DNA from: Phytobacter palmae
GTDB taxonomy: Bacteria > Pseudomonadota > Gammaproteobacteria > Enterobacterales > Enterobacteriaceae
Length of the DNA stretch: 64,000 nucleotides
Reading direction: 5' to 3'
NCBI GenBank assembly: GCA_900112785.1
Contig: FONB01000011.1
Span: 124,001 to 188,000 of the forward strand
The notes beneath the pieces were generated by a model. That model made no database searches and was not told the origin of the DNA. It saw only the letters and a program-made list of their open reading frames with translations. This document shows positions 18,410-27,388 of this stretch, piece by piece. A program made the translations under genes and the position numbers. The first letter of the stretch is position 1, and the number at the start of each line of letters is the position of its first letter.

Positions 18410-19543
18410 GTGAATGACGCTATCCCCCGCCCACAGGCGAAAACCCGTAAGGATTTAACGCCTCTGCTTGAAATCCGCAATCTGACCAAATCGTTTGACG
18501 GCCAGCACGCCGTTGATGACGTCAGTCTGACCATTTACAAAGGCGAAATCTTCGCGCTGCTGGGTGCATCTGGCTGCGGCAAATCAACGCTGCTGCGAAT
18601 GCTGGCAGGCTTTGAACAGCCGACGACCGGGCAAATTATGCTCGATGGTGTCGATCTGGCGCATGTGCCGCCTTATCTGCGTCCTATCAATATGATGTTT
18701 CAATCCTATGCCTTGTTCCCGCATATGACGGTTGAACAGAACATCGCGTTTGGCCTCAAGCAGGACAAGCTGCCCAAAGCGGAGATCGCCAGTCGTGTTG
18801 CGGAGATGCTGAGTCTTGTGCACATGCAGGAGTTCGCGAAGCGTAAACCGCATCAGTTGTCCGGCGGTCAGCGTCAGCGTGTTGCTCTGGCCCGTAGTCT
18901 GGCAAAGCGCCCGAAACTGCTGCTGCTTGATGAGCCGATGGGGGCGCTGGATAAAAAACTGCGTGACCGTATGCAACTCGAAGTAGTGGATATCCTGGAG
19001 CGCGTTGGCGTGACCTGCGTAATGGTTACCCACGATCAGGAAGAAGCCATGACCATGGCCGGACGTATCGCCATTATGAACCGCGGTAAGTTCGTGCAAA
19101 TTGGCGAACCTGAAGAAATTTATGAACACCCGACCACCCGCTACAGCGCGGAGTTCATCGGCTCAGTTAACGTGTTCGAAGGCCTGCTTAAAGCGCGTGA
19201 GGATGACGGTCTGGTGATTGACTCGCCGGGGCTGGTTCATCCGCTAAAAGTGGACCCGGATGCCTCTGTTGTTGATAACGTGCCGGTCTATGTTGCGCTG
19301 CGTCCGGAGAAAATCATGCTCTGCGAAGAGCCGCCCGCTGACGGTTATAACTTCGCGGTGGGTGAGGTGGTGCATATTGCCTATCTTGGCGATCTGTCTA
19401 TTTACCACGTTCGTCTGCAAAGCGGACAAATGATCAGTGCACAGTTGCAGAACGAGCACCGCTATCGTAAAGGTACTCCGACATGGGGCGACGAAGTTCG
19501 CCTGTGCTGGGATGCTGACAGTTGTGTGGTTCTGACGGTTTAA
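18410..19543 (+). CDS. potG: PotG putrescine ABC transporter ATPase
   Basis: A 377-residue ABC ATPase with Walker A GASGCGKST, signature LSGGQRQR, Walker B LLLLDEP and switch His in MVTHDQEEAM, followed by a C-terminal TOBE-type regulatory domain. It energises putrescine import by PotHI. The start is GTG at 18410 with 'ggag' upstream, giving VNDAIPRPQAKTRK as in E. coli. It is 9 nt from potH. Confidence 0.97.
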   Translation: MNDAIPRPQAKTRKDLTPLLEIRNLTKSFDGQHAVDDVSLTIYKGEIFALLGASGCGKSTLLRMLAGFEQPTTGQIMLDGVDLAHVPPYLRPINMMFQSYALFPHMTVEQNIAFGLKQDKLPKAEIASRVAEMLSLVHMQEFAKRKPHQLSGGQRQRVALARSLAKRPKLLLLDEPMGALDKKLRDRMQLEVVDILERVGVTCVMVTHDQEEAMTMAGRIAIMNRGKFVQIGEPEEIYEHPTTRYSAEFIGSVNVFEGLLKAREDDGLVIDSPGLVHPLKVDPDASVVDNVPVYVALRPEKIMLCEEPPADGYNFAVGEVVHIAYLGDLSIYHVRLQSGQMISAQLQNEHRYRKGTPTWGDEVRLCWDADSCVVLTV

Positions 19544-19552
19544 GGAGCGGTG

Positions 19553-20506
19553 ATGAGTACACTTGAACCACCGACCCGCGTCGAAAAACCGGGCGGTTTT
19601 AACCTGTGGTTGGCGCGTTTTCAGATGAAGCACGGGCGTAAGTTCGTTATCGCGCTGCCCTATATATGGTTGATCTTACTCTTTTTGCTGCCGTTCCTGA
19701 TTGTATTTAAAATCAGTCTGGCAGAGATGGCGCGCGCGATCCCGCCCTATACGGATCTGGTGGAGTGGGCCGATAATCAGCTCACCATTTCGCTCAACAT
19801 CAATAACTTCCTGCAACTGACCGACGATCCGCTCTATTTTGAAGCGTATCTCCAGTCTTTACAGGTAGCGGCGGTATCAACGATATGCTGCCTGGTATTG
19901 GGGTATCCGCTGGCCTGGGCTGTTGCGCACAGTAAGCCATCGACGCGTAACATTTTGCTGCTGTTAGTTATTCTGCCTTCATGGACCTCTTTTCTGATTC
20001 GTGTCTATGCCTGGATGGGGATATTAAAAAGTAACGGCGTGCTGAATAATTTCCTGATGTGGCTGGGGATTATCGATCAGCCGCTGACTATTCTGCACAC
20101 CAACCTGGCGGTATATATCGGTATCGTGTATGCCTATTTGCCGTTTATGGTGCTGCCTATCTATACCGCGTTGACGCGTATTGACTACTCGCTGGTTGAA
20201 GCGTCGCTGGATCTGGGCGCGCGCCCGCTGAAAACTTTCTTTAGCGTGATCGTACCCTTGACTAAGGGGGGCATTATCGCAGGCTCCATGCTGGTGTTTA
20301 TCCCGGCGGTGGGCGAGTTCGTGATCCCGGAACTGCTCGGTGGCCCGGACAGCATCATGATTGGTCGTGTTCTGTGGCAGGAGTTCTTCAATAACCGCGA
20401 CTGGCCGGTGGCCTCGGCGGTGGCGATTATTATGCTGCTCCTGCTGATAGTGCCGATCATGTGGTTCCATAAACATCAGCAGAAACAGATGGGAGACAAC
20501 GCATGA
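19553..20506 (+). CDS. potH: PotH putrescine ABC permease
   Basis: A 317-residue inner-membrane permease with six helices and the EAA loop ASLDLGARPLKTF followed by VIVPLTKGGI, which docks the PotG ATPase. The second ATG at 19553 (MSTLEPP) is preferred, with AGGAG upstream. It pairs with PotI as the channel for putrescine. Its stop overlaps the potI start by 4 nt (ATGA). Confidence 0.96.
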   Translation: MSTLEPPTRVEKPGGFNLWLARFQMKHGRKFVIALPYIWLILLFLLPFLIVFKISLAEMARAIPPYTDLVEWADNQLTISLNINNFLQLTDDPLYFEAYLQSLQVAAVSTICCLVLGYPLAWAVAHSKPSTRNILLLLVILPSWTSFLIRVYAWMGILKSNGVLNNFLMWLGIIDQPLTILHTNLAVYIGIVYAYLPFMVLPIYTALTRIDYSLVEASLDLGARPLKTFFSVIVPLTKGGIIAGSMLVFIPAVGEFVIPELLGGPDSIMIGRVLWQEFFNNRDWPVASAVAIIMLLLLIVPIMWFHKHQQKQMGDNA

Positions 20507-21351
20507 ATAACTTGCCGGTAGTGCGTTCCCCGTGGCGTATTTTGATTCTGGTGCTGGGGTTCACTTTCCTCTATGCGCCGATGCTGATGCTGGTCATCTA
20601 TTCATTTAACAGTTCCAAACTGGTGACGGTGTGGGCCGGATGGTCAACGCGCTGGTATAGCGAGTTGTTCCATGATGACGCCATGATGAGCGCGGTGGGT
20701 CTGAGCCTTACCATTGCCGCCTGCGCCGCCACAATGGCGGCGATCCTGGGGACAATTGCAGCGGTGGTGATGGTGCGCTTTGGCCGTTTCCGTGGTGCTA
20801 ATGGTTTTGCGTTTATGATTACCGCGCCGTTAGTGATGCCGGATGTGATAACCGGTCTGTCGCTACTGCTGCTGTTTGTTGCTCTGGGACACGCGATTGG
20901 CTGGCCATCGGATCGCGGCATGCTCACCATCTGGCTGGCGCATGTGACTTTCTGTACGGCCTACGTGGCGGTAGTTATCTCCTCACGTCTGCGTGAACTC
21001 GACAGATCAATCGAAGAGGCGGCAATGGATCTTGGCGCGACACCGCTGAAAGTGTTCTTCGTTATTACGCTGCCGATGATCATGCCAGCGATTATCTCTG
21101 GCTGGTTGCTGGCGTTTACCCTCTCACTCGACGATCTGGTTATTGCCAGCTTCGTTTCTGGCCCTGGGGCGACAACGCTGCCGATGCTGGTCTTCTCCAG
21201 CGTGCGTATGGGGGTGAACCCGGAGATTAACGCCCTGGCGAGCCTGATTCTGGGTGTCGTGGGGATTGTTGGTTTAATCGCCTGGTATCTGATGGCGCGC
21301 GCGGAAAAGCAGCGAGTGCGTGATATCCAGCGTGCAAGACAGGGACAATGA
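20503..21351 (+). CDS. potI: PotI putrescine ABC permease
   Basis: A 282-residue permease, the last gene of potFGHI. It has six helices and the EAA motif AAMDLGATPLKVF with VITLPMIMPAI. The sequence is nearly identical to E. coli PotI over long stretches (DVITGLSLLLLFVAL). Its start overlaps the end of potH, so translation is probably coupled. A hairpin terminator follows at 21380. Confidence 0.96.
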   Translation: MNNLPVVRSPWRILILVLGFTFLYAPMLMLVIYSFNSSKLVTVWAGWSTRWYSELFHDDAMMSAVGLSLTIAACAATMAAILGTIAAVVMVRFGRFRGANGFAFMITAPLVMPDVITGLSLLLLFVALGHAIGWPSDRGMLTIWLAHVTFCTAYVAVVISSRLRELDRSIEEAAMDLGATPLKVFFVITLPMIMPAIISGWLLAFTLSLDDLVIASFVSGPGATTLPMLVFSSVRMGVNPEINALASLILGVVGIVGLIAWYLMARAEKQRVRDIQRARQGQ

Positions 21352-21379
21352 TTCTAGAATCTTAAACGTTGTGTCGCAG

Positions 21380-21405
21380 ATGCCGCGCTTGTCGCGGCAT
21401 TTTTC
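21380..21405 (+). terminator. Terminator of potFGHI
   Basis: TGCCGCG (21381-21387) pairs with CGCGGCA (21393-21399) around a short loop and is followed by a T-run, 29 nt after the potI stop codon. This is a standard intrinsic terminator. Confidence 0.8.
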
Positions 21406-21423
21406 ACAGGGAAATACTGCACA

Positions 21424-21897
21424 TTGGGATTCTTTACTAAAGCACATCAGTCTCATGCCCGTCCGAATGTACCTGCACTGGTACAGGTAGCGGCTATCGC
21501 CATTATTCTTATCCGCTGTGTGGATGTCTTCATGCTCTGCAATGTGCTGGGTGTACGGGGGATGATCGACTTTGTGGTGCGCAGTGCGCAAACCTGGAGT
21601 CTGACACTGATCTTCTTCGGCAGCCTGGTGCTGGTCTTTGTTGAAATTCTCTGTGCCTTTTCCGTGGTGAAGGGGCGAAACTGGGCACGCTGGCTGTATC
21701 TGTTGACGCAAATTATTGCCACTGGCTATCTGTGGGCGGCATCGTTAGGTTATGGGTATCCTGAGCTTTTCAGTATCGCAGGCGAATCGAAACGTGAAAT
21801 TTTCCGTACCCTCATGATGCAGAAAATGCCCGATCTGCTGGTCCTGTTCCTGCTGTTTGTCCCTTCCCCCAGCCGGCGCTTTTTCCGTCTGCAATAA
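21424..21897 (+). CDS. ybjO: YbjO inner-membrane protein
   Basis: A 157-residue membrane protein with about four helices. Conserved text includes NVPALVQVAAIAIILIR, QTWSLTLIFFGSLVLVF, GRNWARWLYLLTQI and AASLGYGYPELFSI, as in E. coli YbjO (DUF2593). No in-frame ATG exists near the N-terminus; a TTG at 21424 (LGFFTKAHQSHA) with AGGGA about 11 nt upstream is the best start. The function is unknown. It lies between potI and rlmC. Confidence 0.82.
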   Translation: MGFFTKAHQSHARPNVPALVQVAAIAIILIRCVDVFMLCNVLGVRGMIDFVVRSAQTWSLTLIFFGSLVLVFVEILCAFSVVKGRNWARWLYLLTQIIATGYLWAASLGYGYPELFSIAGESKREIFRTLMMQKMPDLLVLFLLFVPSPSRRFFRLQ

Positions 21898-21937
21898 CGG
21901 GGTACAATCGCCGCCCCGCAATTAAGAAGGTTTTATT

Positions 21938-23074
21938 ATGCAGTGCGCACTATTTGATGCCAGGCGCTGTCACTCCTGTCAGTGGATTGAACAAACGACT
22001 GGCGACCAACTCTGTGCAAAAATGGCCGATCTTCGCACCCTGCTGGCGGATTTACCGGTGACGGAATGGTGCGCGCCAGTCAGCGGTCCGGAGCAGGGGT
22101 TTCGTAATAAAGCCAAGATGGTGGTGAGCGGCAGCGTGGAAAAACCGCTGCTCGGTATGTTGCGCCGCGACGGTACCCCCGAAGATTTGACCGATTGTCC
22201 GCTTTATCCCGCCTCTTTTCAGGCGGTTTTCGCTGTCCTTAAGCCTTTTATCGCCCGTGCAGGCTTAACGCCCTACAACGTGGCGCGTAAACGCGGCGAA
22301 CTGAAATACCTGTTATTAACCGAAAGCCGACACACCGGCGGTATGATGCTGCGCTTTGTGCTGCGTTCACCGGCCAGGCTTGAGCAGTTACGTGCCGCAC
22401 TGCCGTGGTTACAGGCGCAATTGCCGCAGCTTCACGTAATTTCGGTCAATATCCAGCCAGTACATATGGCAATTATGGAAGGGGAAACGGAGATCTTCCT
22501 GACTGAGCAGCAGGCGCTGGCGGAAAACTTCAACGGCGTGCCGTTGTGGATCCGTCCGCAGAGTTTCTTTCAGACCAATCCGGCTGTCGCCAGTGCGCTG
22601 TACGCCACGGCGCGTGAGTGGGTGAGGGGGCTGCCGGTACGCCATATGTGGGATCTGTTTTGCGGTGTGGGTGGTTTTGGTCTGCACTGTGCCACACCGG
22701 AGATGACGCTCACCGGTATCGAAATTGCGCCGGAGGCGATTGCCTGCGCGAAACAGTCTGCGGCTGAGCTGGGGCTGACCGATTTGCACTTTCAGGCGCT
22801 GGACTCCACCCAGTTCGCGACCGCCCAGACAAATGCGCCGCAACTGGTGCTGGTAAACCCGCCGCGTCGTGGGATTGGTCAGGCGCTTTGTGATTACCTG
22901 AGCCGGATGGCGCCGCCATACATTATCTACTCAAGTTGTAATGCCCGCACAATGGCGGCAGACTTGCACGCGCTGCCGGGGTATCGCGTGGAGCGTGTGC
23001 AACTGTTTGATATGTTCCCCCACACGGCGCATTACGAAGTGCTGACACTTCTGGTGAAATGTTCTACGGTTTAA
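21938..23074 (+). CDS. rlmC: RlmC (RumB), 23S rRNA m5U747 methyltransferase
   Basis: A 378-residue SAM-dependent RNA methyltransferase of the TrmA/RumA class. The N-terminal cysteines (MQCALFD, CHSCQW) and CPLYP supply the iron-sulfur cluster ligands. The SAM site includes [14 protein letters not shown], and the catalytic cysteine lies in [10 protein letters not shown], with motif VNPPRRGIG before it. It methylates U747 in 23S rRNA. The product is a few residues longer than E. coli RlmC (375). Confidence 0.96.
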   Translation: MQCALFDARRCHSCQWIEQTTGDQLCAKMADLRTLLADLPVTEWCAPVSGPEQGFRNKAKMVVSGSVEKPLLGMLRRDGTPEDLTDCPLYPASFQAVFAVLKPFIARAGLTPYNVARKRGELKYLLLTESRHTGGMMLRFVLRSPARLEQLRAALPWLQAQLPQLHVISVNIQPVHMAIMEGETEIFLTEQQALAENFNGVPLWIRPQSFFQTNPAVASALYATAREWVRGLPVRHMWDLFCGVGGFGLHCATPEMTLTGIEIAPEAIACAKQSAAELGLTDLHFQALDSTQFATAQTNAPQLVLVNPPRRGIGQALCDYLSRMAPPYIIYSSCNARTMAADLHALPGYRVERVQLFDMFPHTAHYEVLTLLVKCSTV

Positions 23075-23101
23075 AGCATTCCTTCATCAGGGGCACTGAC
23101 C

Positions 23102-23701
23102 ATGCGTATGCCTTCTCGTTACTTATTTCCTCTCAAACCCGCCACACCGGCTTGCGGCGTGGTGGGATTCGCCGTTCTGTTTGCGCTGCTGGGCGGAGTA
23201 CTTTACGGTGTCTGTTACCTGGTGAGTGACTTTGTGAGCACGGGCAATCCTGCTATTTTCGCCGTTGCGCTGTTGGTGGCTCTGCTGAGTGTTTCCGGAA
23301 TGAGGGATGGACGCAGACGGCGCGAAAAGCTCCTGGAAATGGCGAAGGAGCGTCAGGGCGAAAGTATCTGTCAGTTTGCGCGGGCATTTAATCGGCGGGA
23401 CGTGGACTCCTGGGTAATTCGTGCCGTCTGGAATACTGTGATTGAGTGGGGCGGGAGTGACGTTGCGCGGTTAAATGTCCCCTTGCGGGCAGAAGACAGG
23501 CTGGAGATTTTTGCTCTGGACGATAGCGAAGAACTTTTCGATGCGCTCTCTGATGCAGCGACAAGGGCCGGGCGTACCCTGGAAAATCTTGAGAACAACC
23601 CCGTTATGCCGCTCAATACGCTGGGCGATATGGTCATGGCGTTAAATGCGCAGCCCATGACACAAGAGCGACAGCAAAAAAGGGAGGTCGCCCTGGATTA
23701 A
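23102..23701 (+). CDS. Unknown protein with two N-terminal membrane helices
   Basis: A 199-residue protein I do not recognise. Two hydrophobic helices (about residues 20-42 and 50-66) are followed by a basic stretch (RDGRRRREK) and a soluble acidic domain with FARAFNRRDVDSWVIRAVW and PVMPLNTLGDMVMALN. It is therefore probably anchored in the inner membrane with a cytoplasmic domain. The RBS AGGGGC lies about 7 nt before the ATG at 23102. No counterpart sits here in E. coli K-12. Its neighbour is the MXKDX protein and the two-component system, but no functional link is shown. Confidence 0.7.
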   Translation: MRMPSRYLFPLKPATPACGVVGFAVLFALLGGVLYGVCYLVSDFVSTGNPAIFAVALLVALLSVSGMRDGRRRREKLLEMAKERQGESICQFARAFNRRDVDSWVIRAVWNTVIEWGGSDVARLNVPLRAEDRLEIFALDDSEELFDALSDAATRAGRTLENLENNPVMPLNTLGDMVMALNAQPMTQERQQKREVALD

Positions 23702-23774
23702 GGTATCAGGAAATTCCTCCAGGGCGCAGCCCGAACAGGCCCCCGGCACTTATGACGGAGGGCCGGTGGGTGAA

Positions 23775-24029
23775 CTATTCGCTCATGCCGTCCGATTTTT
23801 TCTTCATCATGTCATCTTCTTTGCCCATAGTTCCTTTTTTCGCCCTGTCGCCGTGCTTCATCGTGCTCTCTTTTTTTGCCATGCCGTCATGTTTCATCGG
23901 CGCCTTTTTCTTCATCATGGTGCTGTCATCCTGCTTTTTCATTTCGTCCTGACTCATCGTGTCGGCGGCATGGGCGCTGGCCACCCCAAAAGCACAGAGG
24001 GTGGCGAGGGTGAGAATCATCTTTTTCAT
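23775..24029 (-). CDS. Small secreted MXKDX-type repeat protein
   Basis: An 84-residue protein with a clear signal peptide (MKKMILTLATLCAFGVASAHA) and a low-complexity mature part. That part is made of Met/Lys/Asp units such as MKKQDD, MKHDGM, MKHGDR, MGKEDD and MKKKSD, the style of 'pentapeptide MXKDX repeat' proteins. The start at 24029 has AAGGA upstream and matches the signal peptide. The function is unknown; such Met- and charge-rich periplasmic peptides have been proposed to bind metals. It is divergent from the two-component system at 24221, which may control it. Confidence 0.78.
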   Translation of the reverse strand: MKKMILTLATLCAFGVASAHAADTMSQDEMKKQDDSTMMKKKAPMKHDGMAKKESTMKHGDRAKKGTMGKEDDMMKKKSDGMSE

Positions 24030-24220
24030 AGTGGTTTCCTTGCAAGGTAAGATGTTGTGTGTCACCTGACCCCCTGCCTGAGGATGGAAAGCCCTGGTGA
24101 CTGGTTGCAGCTTACGCCGCGACCCGTCACGACTTCCTCACGGAAATATAAATTATTTGTGATAACTCAATGCGCGACTATTGGGTAAGCTAAGAAAGAG
24201 AAACTCAACCGGAACGGGCT

Positions 24221-24940
24221 ATGGAAACTGCAAAAAAAATACTGCTGGTCGAAGACGATCGGGATATTGCCGGCCTGCTGCGGCTTAATTTGCAGGATGA
24301 AGGCTACCAGATTGTCCATGAAGAGGATGGGGCACGCGCGCTCGCCCATCTTGAAAAGACCGACTGGGATGCGGTGATCCTCGACCTGATGCTGCCTAAT
24401 GTTGACGGGCTGGAGATTTGCCGCCGTATCCGCCAGATGACCCGCTATCTGCCGGTCATTATCATCAGCGCCAGAACCAGTGAGACTCATCGGGTTCTGG
24501 GGCTGGAAATGGGGGCGGACGATTATCTGGCAAAGCCGTTTTCGGTGCTGGAGCTGGTGGCCAGGGTTAAGGCGTTGTTTCGTCGCCAGGAGGCGATGGG
24601 ACGTAATCTGCGCCTGGATATGGGCAGCATTGCCTGTCACGGTTTAACCATCGACCCGCTTCCTCGCGAAGTACGCCTGCGCGGAGAGTTGATTGATCTG
24701 ACGCCGCGTGAGTTCGATCTTCTCTACTGGTTTGCCCGTCACCCCGGCGAGGTCTTCTCCCGCCTGGCACTACTCGACCAGGTGTGGGGATATCAGCATG
24801 AAGGCTATGAGCATACCGTTAATACGCATATCAACCGTCTGCGCATGAAGATTGAAAAGGACGCCGCCGCACCGGAAATCATTCTGACCGTCTGGGGTAA
24901 AGGTTATAAATTTGCTGTTTCGGAGCGTGAGGGGGAATGA
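24221..24940 (+). CDS. OmpR-family response regulator
   Basis: A 239-residue regulator with an intact receiver domain: acidic pocket VEDDRD (residues 10-15), phospho-acceptor Asp55 (LDLMLPN), switch Ser in IISART and Lys105 in AKPF. A C-terminal winged helix follows (LTPREFDLLYWF, VNTHINRLRMKIE, VWGKGYKF). Its stop overlaps the kinase start by 4 nt. No such system lies between rlmC and artJ in E. coli K-12. The regulon is unknown; the divergent MXKDX gene is the nearest candidate target. Confidence 0.9.
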   Translation: METAKKILLVEDDRDIAGLLRLNLQDEGYQIVHEEDGARALAHLEKTDWDAVILDLMLPNVDGLEICRRIRQMTRYLPVIIISARTSETHRVLGLEMGADDYLAKPFSVLELVARVKALFRRQEAMGRNLRLDMGSIACHGLTIDPLPREVRLRGELIDLTPREFDLLYWFARHPGEVFSRLALLDQVWGYQHEGYEHTVNTHINRLRMKIEKDAAAPEIILTVWGKGYKFAVSEREGE

Positions 24941-26418
24941 TGCGTCGTTTAAGTCTGACTCAGCGCCTGACGCTGGTTTTTACTGTGCTGCTCCTGTTCT
25001 GTGCTGCCGCAGCCTGCAGCGTGCAACTCTACAGTAGCACCCGCTATGGCGATGCGATGGTACAACGGCTCTCTGCGGGACTTGCTCAGCAAATTGCCGG
25101 CAGTGAGCCGCTGCTTGATTCGCAGGGGAAGGTGAATCGCCAGACGCTGAAATCCCTGTTTGACCGCCTGATGACGCTCAACCCCAGCGTCGAACTGTAT
25201 ATGATCTCCCCGGAAGGCGATTTGCTGGCCGATGCCGCACCGCCAGGGCATCTTCGTCGCGAGCATATCGATGTTGCCCCGTTACAGCACTTTTTATCTG
25301 GCGCGGCCTGGCCGGTCTACGGCGACGATCCGCGCAGTGTCGACAAACAAAAAGTCTTTAGCGTGTCGCCTGTTCGCCTGAATGGCCAGTTGCGTGGTTA
25401 TCTCTATATTATTTTGCAGGGCGAGAATCTGAACGCGCTGGCAGATACTGCCTGGCAAAAAGCGCTGTGGAGCGCATTGCTGTGGTCGTTGCTGTTAGTG
25501 GCGGTGTTTGGCGCACTGGCCGGCGGTCTTACCTGGTGGTGGGTGACACGGCCGGTGAAAAAATTGACTCGCGAGGTGCGGGGGCTGGAGCAGGATAGCA
25601 TCAGCGCCATCAAGCAACTGGCGGCGCGTGTGCCGGATACCGGGGCGGGAAATGAAGTCGCGGTACTGGAAAATGCCTTTATCGAGCTTTCCCGGCAGAT
25701 AGCCAGCCAGTGGGATCAACTGGCGGACAATGACCGACAACGACGTGAGTTTGTCGCCAACATTTCGCATGATCTACGTACGCCACTGACCTCGTTACTG
25801 GGGTATCTGGAAACCCTGTCGGTAAAGGCCGGGCATTTAACGGCGGAAGAGTCGAAACATTATTTGAGTATCGCCTTGCGCCAGGGCAACAAAGTCCGGC
25901 ACCTGTCTCAACAGCTGTTTGAACTGGCGCGGCTGGAACATGGTGGCATCAAACCGCAACCGGAGCCGTTCTCAATGGCGGAGCTTTTACAGGATGTAGC
26001 GCAGAAATTCGATCTGATGGCGGAAACGCGCGATATCCGGCTATTACTGGATTTGCCCGTCAACCTGCCGCTGGTGTATGCCGATTTGTCGATGATGGAA
26101 CGGGTGCTCACCAATTTACTGGATAATGCCGTGCGCCATACGCCCAACGGCGGGAAGATTTATCTGCGTGCCCGTCAGCAGGAGGACCAGCTTATTGTGG
26201 ACGTTGAGGACAACGGCGCTGGCGTACCGGGCGCCCTGCGCGCCACGTTATTCCAGCGTCCTTCGGTTCTGGAAAAGGCCAGTGCGGGAGAGTCGCGTGG
26301 CGGGCTTGGGCTGATGATTGTCCGGCGTATGCTGCAACTGCATGGTGGTGATATCCGGCTGGTGGATGCGCAACCGGGTTCCTGCTTCCGCTTCACGCTG
26401 CCGTTCCAGGGGGCGTAA
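24937..26418 (+). CDS. Sensor histidine kinase paired with the regulator at 24221
   Basis: A 493-residue kinase. TM1 is at about residues 11-30, a periplasmic sensor about 31-172, and TM2 about 176-199, followed by a HAMP domain. The H-box is NISHDLRTPLTS (His278), the N-box Asn397 (LLDNAVRH), and the ATP-binding glycines are DNGAG (425-429) and GGLGL (455-459). All motifs for autophosphorylation are intact. The ATGA overlap with the regulator shows an operon. The signal is unknown; the sensor domain has no recognisable fold by eye. Confidence 0.9.
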   Translation: MMRRLSLTQRLTLVFTVLLLFCAAAACSVQLYSSTRYGDAMVQRLSAGLAQQIAGSEPLLDSQGKVNRQTLKSLFDRLMTLNPSVELYMISPEGDLLADAAPPGHLRREHIDVAPLQHFLSGAAWPVYGDDPRSVDKQKVFSVSPVRLNGQLRGYLYIILQGENLNALADTAWQKALWSALLWSLLLVAVFGALAGGLTWWWVTRPVKKLTREVRGLEQDSISAIKQLAARVPDTGAGNEVAVLENAFIELSRQIASQWDQLADNDRQRREFVANISHDLRTPLTSLLGYLETLSVKAGHLTAEESKHYLSIALRQGNKVRHLSQQLFELARLEHGGIKPQPEPFSMAELLQDVAQKFDLMAETRDIRLLLDLPVNLPLVYADLSMMERVLTNLLDNAVRHTPNGGKIYLRARQQEDQLIVDVEDNGAGVPGALRATLFQRPSVLEKASAGESRGGLGLMIVRRMLQLHGGDIRLVDAQPGSCFRFTLPFQGA

Positions 26419-26423
26419 GGGGA

Positions 26424-26452
26424 TAAAAAAAGCCGCAATATGCGGCTTTTTC
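26424..26452. terminator. Bidirectional terminator between the kinase gene and artJ
   Basis: AGCCGCA (26431-26437) pairs with TGCGGCT (26441-26447); A's precede and T's follow the stem. It can terminate both the two-component operon (plus) and artJ (minus). Confidence 0.8.
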
Positions 26453-26465
26453 TATTTGAGTCTGC

Positions 26466-27197
26466 TTACTGCGGGAACCACTGATCGCTGATTTTCTGGT
26501 AAGTACCGTCAGCTTTGATGGCAGCCAGTGCTGCGTTCAGTTTTTCCAGCAGGGCTTTGTTATCCGGACGTACCGCGATGCCAAGCCCCGTGCCGAAGTA
26601 TTGCGGATCGGTCACTTTCGGAGTAGCAACACCCAGTTGCGGGTTGGTTTTCAGCCACTCGTTGACCACAGCGGTATCACCGAACACACCATCGATACGG
26701 CCATTTTTCAGGTCGATAATCGCATTCTGGTAACTGTCATAGGCGACCGTTTTCACTTCCGGGTGTTTATCCTGCAGGTATTTCTGGTGAGTGGTGCCAT
26801 TTTCCATACCGATACGTTTGCCTTTCAGGTCATCGAAGGTTTTGAACGCATCTTTTTTGGCGATAACCACGGCGGAGTTGGCGTAGTACGGCTCGGTGAA
26901 GGAGACCTGTTTGCTACGTTCCGGGGTGATATCCATACCGGAGATAACCGCGTCATATTTCTTGAATTTCAGGGACGGGATCAGGCTGTCAAAGGCGTGG
27001 TTAGTGAAGGTACAGTCTGCTTTCATCTGTGCGCATAGCGCGTTGGCCAGGTCGATATCAAAACCGACAATCTTGTTATTCGCATCCATGGATTCAAACG
27101 GCGGGTAGGTAGCAGAGACACCGAAGTTAATCTTATCTGCCGCAGTTGCGCCAGCAGCGAAAGAGGCAAGTAGTGCGGCCAGAATCAGTTTTTTCAT
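26466..27197 (-). CDS. artJ: ArtJ, arginine-binding periplasmic protein
   Basis: A 243-residue solute-binding protein with a signal peptide (ending near GATAA). Binding-fold landmarks are FGVSATYPPFESMD, GFDIDLANALC, SGMDITPERSKQV and QNAIIDLKNGRIDGVFGDTA. It binds L-arginine for the ArtQMP transporter. It is about 61% similar by eye to the adjacent artI product and probably arose by duplication. It is transcribed alone, with two ArgR boxes upstream. Confidence 0.95.
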   Translation of the reverse strand: MKKLILAALLASFAAGATAADKINFGVSATYPPFESMDANNKIVGFDIDLANALCAQMKADCTFTNHAFDSLIPSLKFKKYDAVISGMDITPERSKQVSFTEPYYANSAVVIAKKDAFKTFDDLKGKRIGMENGTTHQKYLQDKHPEVKTVAYDSYQNAIIDLKNGRIDGVFGDTAVVNEWLKTNPQLGVATPKVTDPQYFGTGLGIAVRPDNKALLEKLNAALAAIKADGTYQKISDQWFPQ

Positions 27198-27272
27198 TTT
27201 TGGAACTCCTGTCTGTCAATCTTATTGTTTTGCGGTTGCCGTGTCTGAGGCATGGGACTCACAATGCCAGCT

Positions 27273-27311
27273 AATGAATTTATATGCAATATTTTTGATT
27301 ACTTATTTTAT
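27273..27311 (-). promoter_or_regulatory. ArgR operator of artJ (two ARG boxes)
   Basis: On the minus strand ATTGCATATAAATTCATT (27290-27273) matches the ARG-box consensus WNTGAATWWWWATTCANW at 17 of 18 positions. A second, weaker box covers 27294-27311 after exactly 3 bp, the usual spacing for ArgR hexamer binding. It lies 75 nt upstream of artJ. Arginine-dependent repression is inferred. Confidence 0.72.
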
Positions 27312-27320
27312 TTTTCTAAT

Positions 27321-27353
27321 AAAAAAAGCGAATAACTAATGTGTTATTCGCTT
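27321..27353 (-). terminator. Terminator of artPIQM
   Basis: AGCGAATAAC pairs with GTTATTCGCT around a 6-nt loop; on the minus strand the stem is followed by seven T's. It lies 36 nt past the artM stop codon. Confidence 0.82.
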
Positions 27354-27388
27354 TGTTGATTACTATTTATGCATTTCTTGTGGTGTTT

